NCBI GenBank assembly: GCA_029938115.1
Contig: JAPYOP010000021.1
Span: 1 to 64,000 of the forward strand
DNA length: 64,000 nucleotides
Reading direction: 5' to 3'
Source of the DNA: Colwellia sp.
GTDB taxonomy: Bacteria > Pseudomonadota > Gammaproteobacteria > Enterobacterales > Alteromonadaceae
Shown here: positions 58,893 through 64,000 of the stretch, piece by piece
Layout: the number at the start of each line of letters is the position of its first letter
Position numbering within the stretch: the stretch's first letter is position 1
Position numbers and translations under genes: made by a program
The notes under the pieces: generated by a model
What the model was told of the DNA's origin: nothing
Databases searched by the model: none
Seen by the model: the letters and a program-made list of their open reading frames with translations, nothing else

Positions 58893-60074
58893 TTAAAGTA
58901 CTTCAAATAATCCCGCTGCACCTTGGCCGCCACCGATGCACATACTGATCACGACATACTTAACACCACGACGTTTACCTTCAATTAGCGCATGCATAAC
59001 CATGCGAGTGCCGCTCATGCCATATGGGTGACCAATTGAAATTGCCCCGCCGTTTACATTTAGGCGATCTTCTGGAATACCTAATTTTTCGGCGCAATAA
59101 AGTACCTGTACCGCAAAAGCTTCGTTAATTTCCCACAAGCCAATATCATCCACGGTTAAACCGTTACGCTCAAGTAACTTAGGAATGGCATAGATGGGAC
59201 CAATGCCCATTTCGTCAGGCTCACAACCGGCAACAACTAAACCTCGGTAAGCTCCTAATGGCGTTAGCCCGCGTTGCTCAGCTAGTTCACGCTCCATAAC
59301 AACAACGGCGGCCGCACCATCAGATAATTGCGAAGCATTTCCGCCCGTAATTGAGCCATTATCTCTTACTGTTTTTAAGCCTGATAAACCGGCTAAATTA
59401 GTTGACGGCCGATTACCTTCATCTTTGGTCAAGGTGACTTCTACTGTACTCGTTTCTCCAGTGATTTTGTCCATCACTAGTTTAGTGCAAGTTACGGGCA
59501 CTATCTCATCATCAAACTTAGCTTCAGCTTGTGCTGCGGCAGTGCGTTGTTGAGATTTGAGTGCGTATTCATCTTGTGCTGCGCGTGATATTTCATAACG
59601 ATTTGCGACAATTTCAGCAGTATCAAGCATAGGCATATATATTGCCGAACGATAGGCTTTGACAATGGGGTCAACTGCGCGGTGCATATTCATTTTGTCA
59701 TTTTGAACTAAGCTGATTGAGTCACAACCACCAGCCACAACAACTTGTGCACCATCACAAACGATGTGATTGGCGGCACTAGCAATAGACATTAAGCCCG
59801 ACGAACATTGACGGTCAATAGTCATGCCCGGTACAGAGACAGGGAGCTGTGTGGCCATCACAACCTGACGACCAAAATTCATACCTTGATTGCCTTGTGT
59901 TAATGCTGCGCCAAAAACACAATCTTCAATCTCATTGACATCAACCCCTGCTCTTTCTACCGCTGCTTTTACTGCAATTGCAGCTAAAGTTGGTGCTGAT
60001 AAGTCATTAAATGCTCCCCGATAGGCTTTACCAATAGGGGTACGGGCGGCTGATACAATAACGGCTTCTCTCAT
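58893..60074 (-). CDS. acetyl-CoA acyltransferase (thiolase)
   Basis: Thiolytic cleavage of 3-ketoacyl-CoA, final step of beta-oxidation. Nucleophile Cys in [11 protein letters not shown] near residue 90, GGGQGAAG with the second Cys (SMCIGGGQG) near 380, and [20 protein letters not shown]. 393 aa, the standard length. Its upstream region, beside the SDR stop, holds CATACTAATGTT, also found before the TonB receptor. Confidence 0.93.
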   Translation of the reverse strand: MREAVIVSAARTPIGKAYRGAFNDLSAPTLAAIAVKAAVERAGVDVNEIEDCVFGAALTQGNQGMNFGRQVVMATQLPVSVPGMTIDRQCSSGLMSIASAANHIVCDGAQVVVAGGCDSISLVQNDKMNMHRAVDPIVKAYRSAIYMPMLDTAEIVANRYEISRAAQDEYALKSQQRTAAAQAEAKFDDEIVPVTCTKLVMDKITGETSTVEVTLTKDEGNRPSTNLAGLSGLKTVRDNGSITGGNASQLSDGAAAVVVMERELAEQRGLTPLGAYRGLVVAGCEPDEMGIGPIYAIPKLLERNGLTVDDIGLWEINEAFAVQVLYCAEKLGIPEDRLNVNGGAISIGHPYGMSGTRMVMHALIEGKRRGVKYVVISMCIGGGQGAAGLFEVL

Positions 60075-60125
60075 GATAATTCCTAATTTTTCATCTTTTA
60101 TTGTTATGTGTGTTTAACTTGGGGG

Positions 60126-60139
60126 TACATACTAATGTT
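60126..60139. promoter_or_regulatory. shared upstream motif of the thiolase gene
   Basis: CATACTAATGTT (60128-60139) is identical to 45945-45956 upstream of the TonB receptor. It overlaps the SDR stop codon and lies about 55 bp before the thiolase start. Confidence 0.4.
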
Positions 60140-61052
60140 GTTGTGATTTCATAAAAGCCATGGCTTTCATAACAAATTTTTCACCTTGTTTTGCCCCTGA
60201 TGCTAATTCAGCTTGGTTGTCTTGAGCGGTTAATTCATGCCAATTTTCTCGTACTGCTTCTGGACTTTGTTCAGTTTGTGGAATAAAACATCCTTCGGTT
60301 TCAAAAATACTAGCACTTGCATACCCTCCAGCACCTGCACATAAAATAAATCGGCTTGGCGCATCTTCGTCACACAAAGTAAGCATACCTGCAGTAACGG
60401 CTTCAGGAGCAAATGCTTTGACGATTTCGGCTGGCATTAAATCTTCAGTCATACGTGTTCCTGCGGTAGGAGCAAGCGCGTTAATGTGAATATTATTTTT
60501 AGCCCCTTCAAGTACCAAAGTATTCATTAAGCCCAGCACTGCCATTTTAGCAGCGCCATAATTTGACTGACCAAAGTTACCGTACATGCCACTTGAAGAA
60601 GTGGTCATGACAATGCGGCCATAATTTTGTTCACGCATAATGTCCCAAACAGCCTTCGTACAATTAACAGAGCCCATTACATGCACGTCCATCACTAGTT
60701 TAAAATCATCAATGGTCATTTTTGAAAAGGATTTATCGCGTAAAATCCCTGCATTATTGATAAGAATATCGATTCGTCCCCACTTTTCCATAGCCTGTTG
60801 AATCATGTCTTGTACTTCATCAAAATTTGCGACATTCGCGCCATGGCTAATAGCTTCTCCACCCATGTCTTCGATTAAACGAACCACGTCTTGTGAAGCT
60901 TCACTCGATGCACCACTGCCATCACGTGCGCCGCCTAAATCATTCACGACAACTTTTGCTCCACGTTTAGCCAATTCCAAAGCATGAGAACGTCCTAAAC
61001 CGTTACCGGCACCAGTAACAACGGCAACTTTACCCGCAAAACTTATGGTCAT
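60132..61052 (-). CDS. SDR 3-hydroxyacyl-CoA dehydrogenase (17beta-HSD4-like)
   Basis: Short-chain dehydrogenase of about 306 aa, larger than the usual 250 because of a C-terminal extension like that of multifunctional-enzyme type 2/17beta-HSD4. TGAGNGLGRSHALEL at about 14-28, NDLGG for cofactor choice, catalytic Ser in TSSSGMYGNFGQSNYGAAK with YxxxK. Probably oxidises a (3R)-hydroxyacyl-CoA made by the MaoC hydratase upstream. Confidence 0.88.
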   Translation of the reverse strand: MTISFAGKVAVVTGAGNGLGRSHALELAKRGAKVVVNDLGGARDGSGASSEASQDVVRLIEDMGGEAISHGANVANFDEVQDMIQQAMEKWGRIDILINNAGILRDKSFSKMTIDDFKLVMDVHVMGSVNCTKAVWDIMREQNYGRIVMTTSSSGMYGNFGQSNYGAAKMAVLGLMNTLVLEGAKNNIHINALAPTAGTRMTEDLMPAEIVKAFAPEAVTAGMLTLCDEDAPSRFILCAGAGGYASASIFETEGCFIPQTEQSPEAVRENWHELTAQDNQAELASGAKQGEKFVMKAMAFMKSQQH

Positions 61053-61085
61053 TTTAATTTCCTTTAACTTCTTAATAATTTATCG

Positions 61086-61109
61086 TGCCTATGTATTTGG
61101 CTCAGAAAA
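61086..61109. repeat. upstream element shared with the molybdopterin oxidoreductase gene (copy 2)
   Basis: TGCCTATGTATTTGGCTCAG followed by AAAA (61086-61109), 20 of 24 bases identical to 54111-54134. Lies 34-57 bp upstream of the SDR start. Confidence 0.4.
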
Positions 61110-61265
61110 ACACTATCAAATAAGCGCTAATTATTTGTAGGGTGACACAAGCATAGTGAGGCTCGAAAAAGCCTTTTGTCGAGGCAAGAGTTCAATACTG
61201 AGTTAACTACATAACCATGTTATTCATTTTGATATCCATGATATCAATATCGCTACTGTGAACAG

Positions 61266-61727
61266 CTATTTAACCATTTGAACTGAAACCCACTCAGCAA
61301 CTAGTGCCGGTGTATCGCATCCCTCTATTTCAATGGTAACTTCAGTACATAAACGAAACTGCCCTGGTTTTTTCTCTTCTATTGAGAGCGTTTTTGCATG
61401 TGCTCTAATTCGGCTATTTACCGTAACAGGCTGTAAAAACCTTATTTTATCGAACCCCGCATTTAGCCCCATATAAAAGCCATCAATAATGACACTAAAG
61501 CTTTCGGCAAAATGAGACAACATCGATAATGATAAAAAACCGTGTGCTATGGTTGATCCAAACGGTGTTGCTTTTGCTTTTTCTTCATCAACGTGAATAA
61601 ATTGATGATCAAGTGTGCAGTCTGCAAATTGATTGATTTGCCCTTGATCTATTTGATGCCAATTAGTTGGCTCTGCTTGATGTCCAATAAAATCAGTAAT
61701 ATCTTTTTTATTAATTATTGTCGGCAT
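61266..61727 (-). CDS. MaoC-family (R)-enoyl-CoA hydratase
   Basis: Hot-dog-fold hydratase adding water to enoyl-CoA to give (3R)-hydroxyacyl-CoA. MaoC signature FGSTIAHGFLSLSMLSHF near residue 51 with the catalytic Asp/His region (DHQFIHVDEEKA). 153 aa. Its (R)-stereochemistry pairs with the 17beta-HSD4-like SDR downstream, an arrangement typical for side-chain degradation of steroid-like acids. Confidence 0.9.
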   Translation of the reverse strand: MPTIINKKDITDFIGHQAEPTNWHQIDQGQINQFADCTLDHQFIHVDEEKAKATPFGSTIAHGFLSLSMLSHFAESFSVIIDGFYMGLNAGFDKIRFLQPVTVNSRIRAHAKTLSIEEKKPGQFRLCTEVTIEIEGCDTPALVAEWVSVQMVK

Positions 61728-61921
61728 TAGTATCTCTTCTTTTTAGCCATCTCATATCACGGCGTATGCATAAAATATAAGCGATAGCCTATGCTAAGCT
61801 CACCATTGAAATTAAACAAATGAATAGTTTTGATATCTAACTATATGCTTGACGAATTGGTATGATGTTTAACCAAACGCCAATTTGTGATACCTTAAAG
61901 CGCTTAAAAGTGCCGATATTA

Positions 61922-62683
61922 TTAAGCCGCAGAGACACCGCCATCAATAGCGATGCATTGACCTGTCATATAACTATTAGCTGGGGATAACATCATTAAC
62001 ATCATAGCAACCACTTCTTTAGGCTGTGCTAATCGCTTCATCGGTGCACCTTGACTCATTTTAGCCTGCGCGTTGTCATCAGCCATATCAGTGACCATTT
62101 GAGTTAAAGTAAAAAAAGGACAAATAGCATTGATACGAATATTATAACGGCCATATTCAACCGCTCCGGTTTTAGTTAAACCAATAACCGCATGTTTCGC
62201 CATAGAATAAGCACCTACTTTGGCTGCGCCACAAAGACCCGCCATTGAGCTGACATTCAATATAGCGCCACCTTGTTGCTTTAACATTTGTTCAATTTGA
62301 TGACTCATACCAAATTGAACTCCTTTAACATTCACTGCAAATTGACTGTCCATTAACGCTTCGTCAATTTGATGCAAAGCAGTAAATTCATGGGCAATAC
62401 CCGCATTGTTCACGCCAATGTCAACACCTCCAAAGTGTTCAATGGCTATATCAACCATTTTTTTACATTCTTCGTTTTTTGAGACATCACATTTTAAGGC
62501 AAAAACCTCAGCTCCTGTGGCAGCAATATCATCAGCTACTTGCTGAACACCTGCTTCGTTAACATCGCTAATGACTAATTTAGCACCTCGTTGAGCTAAT
62601 TCTTGTGCAAGTAATTTACCAAAGCCTTGTGCTGCACCGGTGATAACGGCAACTTTTCCAGTAAAGTCTAATAATGGATCCAT
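61922..62683 (-). CDS. SDR-family NAD(P)-dependent dehydrogenase
   Basis: 253-aa short-chain dehydrogenase. TGAAQGFGKLLAQEL at about 16-30, NNAGIA, catalytic Ser in VSSMAG and YSMAK (Tyr/Lys). C-terminal YMTGQCIAIDGG is the usual cofactor-side end. Substrate unknown; 12 bp after the phosphotransferase gene, 194 bp before maoC. Confidence 0.9.
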   Translation of the reverse strand: MDPLLDFTGKVAVITGAAQGFGKLLAQELAQRGAKLVISDVNEAGVQQVADDIAATGAEVFALKCDVSKNEECKKMVDIAIEHFGGVDIGVNNAGIAHEFTALHQIDEALMDSQFAVNVKGVQFGMSHQIEQMLKQQGGAILNVSSMAGLCGAAKVGAYSMAKHAVIGLTKTGAVEYGRYNIRINAICPFFTLTQMVTDMADDNAQAKMSQGAPMKRLAQPKEVVAMMLMMLSPANSYMTGQCIAIDGGVSAA

Positions 62684-62695
62684 GAGAAAACTCCT

Positions 62696-63745
62696 TTAAT
62701 TTTTTGTTGTTTTGGTTGTTTCTGCGATAACCTGTAAGGCCATTTTTGCCAGTGGTTCGACAAACGCGCCCACTTTTTTGGCATTATCGTTGGACGCATT
62801 ACCCTGGGAAGCACGCTTAGCCACGCCTTGTGCAATTGCCGCCAATCGGAAAAAGCTGAATGCTAAATAAAATGTCCAGTGATCTATGTTGTCGATGCCC
62901 ATTCGTTGGCAATAACTTGCGACATATTCTTCTTCTGTGGGGATGCCTAAATTGGCACGATTGATACCTTGCAAACCATCAATACTCCCCATACCTGACG
63001 GCATGCGCAATTGCATACATTGATAGGCTAAATCTGCATATGGATGACCTAACGTTGATAATTCCCAGTCAAGTAATGCAATGATTTCTGGTTTGTTTTT
63101 ATCAAACATCATGTTGTCTAAACGAAAGTCGCCATGAACTAAACAAACTCTACCGTCATCATCAGGCAAATGATCTGCTAGCCATTGAGCTAAATCATCC
63201 ATGGCGACTATTTTTTGTAGTTCAGTAACACGGTATTGTGATGTCCAGCGACCTAGCTGACGCTCGAAGTAATTGCCTGCTTTACCGTAACCACTTAAGC
63301 CAACAGCATTTACGTCAACACTATGTAAAGCAACGAGCGTTTTATTCATCGCATCGTACATTTGTGCACGGCGTTCATTATTATCAATTTCAGCTAATGA
63401 GGCACTCCAATAAACATTGCCATCACAAAACTCCATGACATAAAACATTGAGCCGATAATATCGGTGTTTTCACACAGGTGATAAACTTTCGCTACAGGC
63501 ACATTGGTTGCTTTTAAAGCATTAAGTACTTTAAATTCTCGGTCAACGGCATGTGCTGATTTTAATAATTTACCTGGGGGCTGGCGACGTAATACATAAA
63601 CTCCTGATTGCGCAGTTACTTTAAATGTGGGGTTTGATTGACCACCCGAAAATTTATCCATTGTCATTGGACCTTTAAAGCCATCAACATGCGCTTCGAG
63701 GTAAGCGGTTAGCGCTTCAATATTAATAGATAACGTTTTTGACAT
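62696..63745 (-). CDS. phosphotransferase family protein (ACAD10/11 kinase-domain-like)
   Basis: Aminoglycoside-phosphotransferase-fold kinase of 349 aa: N-lobe YVLRRQPPGKLLKSAHAVDREFKVL near residue 51, catalytic loop VHGDFRLDNMMFD near 204 and metal-binding LLDWELSTLGHPYADLAY near 225. In ACAD10/11 enzymes this domain phosphorylates 4-hydroxyacyl-CoA so a dehydrogenase domain can remove phosphate. Here it precedes SDR, MaoC and thiolase genes and follows an acyl-CoA dehydrogenase gene, suggesting a 4-hydroxy acid route. Confidence 0.88.
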   Translation of the reverse strand: MSKTLSINIEALTAYLEAHVDGFKGPMTMDKFSGGQSNPTFKVTAQSGVYVLRRQPPGKLLKSAHAVDREFKVLNALKATNVPVAKVYHLCENTDIIGSMFYVMEFCDGNVYWSASLAEIDNNERRAQMYDAMNKTLVALHSVDVNAVGLSGYGKAGNYFERQLGRWTSQYRVTELQKIVAMDDLAQWLADHLPDDDGRVCLVHGDFRLDNMMFDKNKPEIIALLDWELSTLGHPYADLAYQCMQLRMPSGMGSIDGLQGINRANLGIPTEEEYVASYCQRMGIDNIDHWTFYLAFSFFRLAAIAQGVAKRASQGNASNDNAKKVGAFVEPLAKMALQVIAETTKTTKN

Positions 63746-63780
63746 TGGCCTGATACTCTTGAGATAAATATGTACTAGCC

Positions 63781-63801
63781 CCCTAGATTAAAATCTAAGG
63801 G
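63781..63801 (-). terminator. weak terminator-like hairpin between the acyl-CoA dehydrogenase and phosphotransferase genes
   Basis: Stem CCCTAGATT / AATCTAAGGG with one bulged base and a short loop, 7 bp downstream of the acyl-CoA dehydrogenase stop on the minus strand. No T-run follows, so it may be a processing or pausing site. Confidence 0.35.
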
Positions 63802-63807
63802 ACTCGT

Positions 63808-64000
63808 TTAACTGGTAATTTGTTTTACTAAATCACGCCCTAATTGCATCATATGCACTTGGTCTGGTCCATCTGCTAAACGTAAAGTACGCTGACCTGC
63901 ATAAGCATGTGCTAAGAAAGTATCTTGACTGACACCCACAGCGCCATGACACTGAATAGCTCGGTCAATAACATCAAGTGCCATACTTGGCGCAACAATT
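63808..64000 (-). CDS. acyl-CoA dehydrogenase, C-terminal end (partial)
   Basis: The window end cuts this minus-strand gene; 63 residues remain, ending at TAA (63808-63810). They contain the acyl-CoA dehydrogenase C-terminal segment [20 protein letters not shown] and [18 protein letters not shown], as in ACAD10/11 proteins. It precedes the phosphotransferase gene in the same direction, so together they recreate the two domains of eukaryotic ACAD10/11. Confidence 0.85.
   Translation of the reverse strand, partial: IVAPSMALDVIDRAIQCHGAVGVSQDTFLAHAYAGQRTLRLADGPDQVHMMQLGRDLVKQITS

Overview
The window looks like chromosomal DNA of a marine gammaproteobacterium of the order Alteromonadales, most like Colwelliaceae (Colwellia, Thalassotalea and relatives). 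This rests on visibly AT-rich sequence, a complete gspC-N type II secretion operon next to nudE/cysQ/yrfG and hslR-hslO-pckA-ompR-envZ, and typical accessory genes: a TonB-dependent receptor, a CadC-like regulator with a TolB-like sensor, and a BASS transporter. No rRNA, tRNA, CRISPR array, insertion sequence or prophage was recognised.

Layout. 1-2.2 kb: nucleotide housekeeping (cysQ, nudE, yrfG). 2.3-3.5 kb: a secreted lipoprotein esterase. 3.6-16.0 kb: the type II secretion operon on the minus strand in the order C-D-E-F-G / H-I-J-K / L-M-N. Its two non-coding breaks (after G and after K) both carry terminator-like hairpins. 16.3-21.6 kb: hslR-hslO, pckA and ompR-envZ. 21.8-25.2 kb: a predicted Fur-controlled set (outer-membrane porin, FMN-binding flavoprotein, PepSY membrane protein, small secreted protein) that looks like a periplasmic flavin-dependent iron-reduction or uptake module. 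25.3-31.1 kb: two glutathione transferases, a dienelactone-hydrolase-like enzyme, and a molybdenum hydroxylase (IorA/IorB-like) with its MocA-type cofactor enzyme. 31.2-33.8 kb: an MBOAT acyltransferase plus an SGNH-type partner for envelope or polysaccharide acylation. 34.0-36.0 kb: a BlaI-type repressor with an M56 membrane protease whose sensor end is ankyrin repeats; the promoter sits between two matching palindromic operators. 36.3-43.4 kb: small regulators and membrane proteins, a CadC-like regulator, a BAAT-like hydrolase and NTF2-like proteins.

43.5-64 kb is a large catabolic region. A TonB-dependent receptor, nitroreductase, BASS transporter and alpha/beta hydrolase lie next to a long minus-strand series: acyl-CoA dehydrogenase (cut by the window end), ACAD10/11-like phosphotransferase, SDR, MaoC hydratase, 17beta-HSD4-like SDR, thiolase, acyl-CoA ligase, patatin, MDR oxidoreductase, c-type cytochrome, cytoplasmic molybdopterin oxidoreductase, DUF1295 (steroid-5-alpha-reductase fold) protein, YncE-like beta-propeller and haloalkane-dehalogenase-like hydrolase. 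Together they could import, activate and beta-oxidise a hydrophobic, perhaps cyclic (steroid/terpenoid-like), substrate. A 12-base word shared by the upstream regions of the receptor, thiolase and MDR genes suggests one regulator, which is not in the window.

The most promising leads are the Fur/flavoprotein iron set, the BlaI-M56-ankyrin sensor with its paired operators, the catabolic region with its shared upstream motifs, and the hairpin-interrupted gsp operon.
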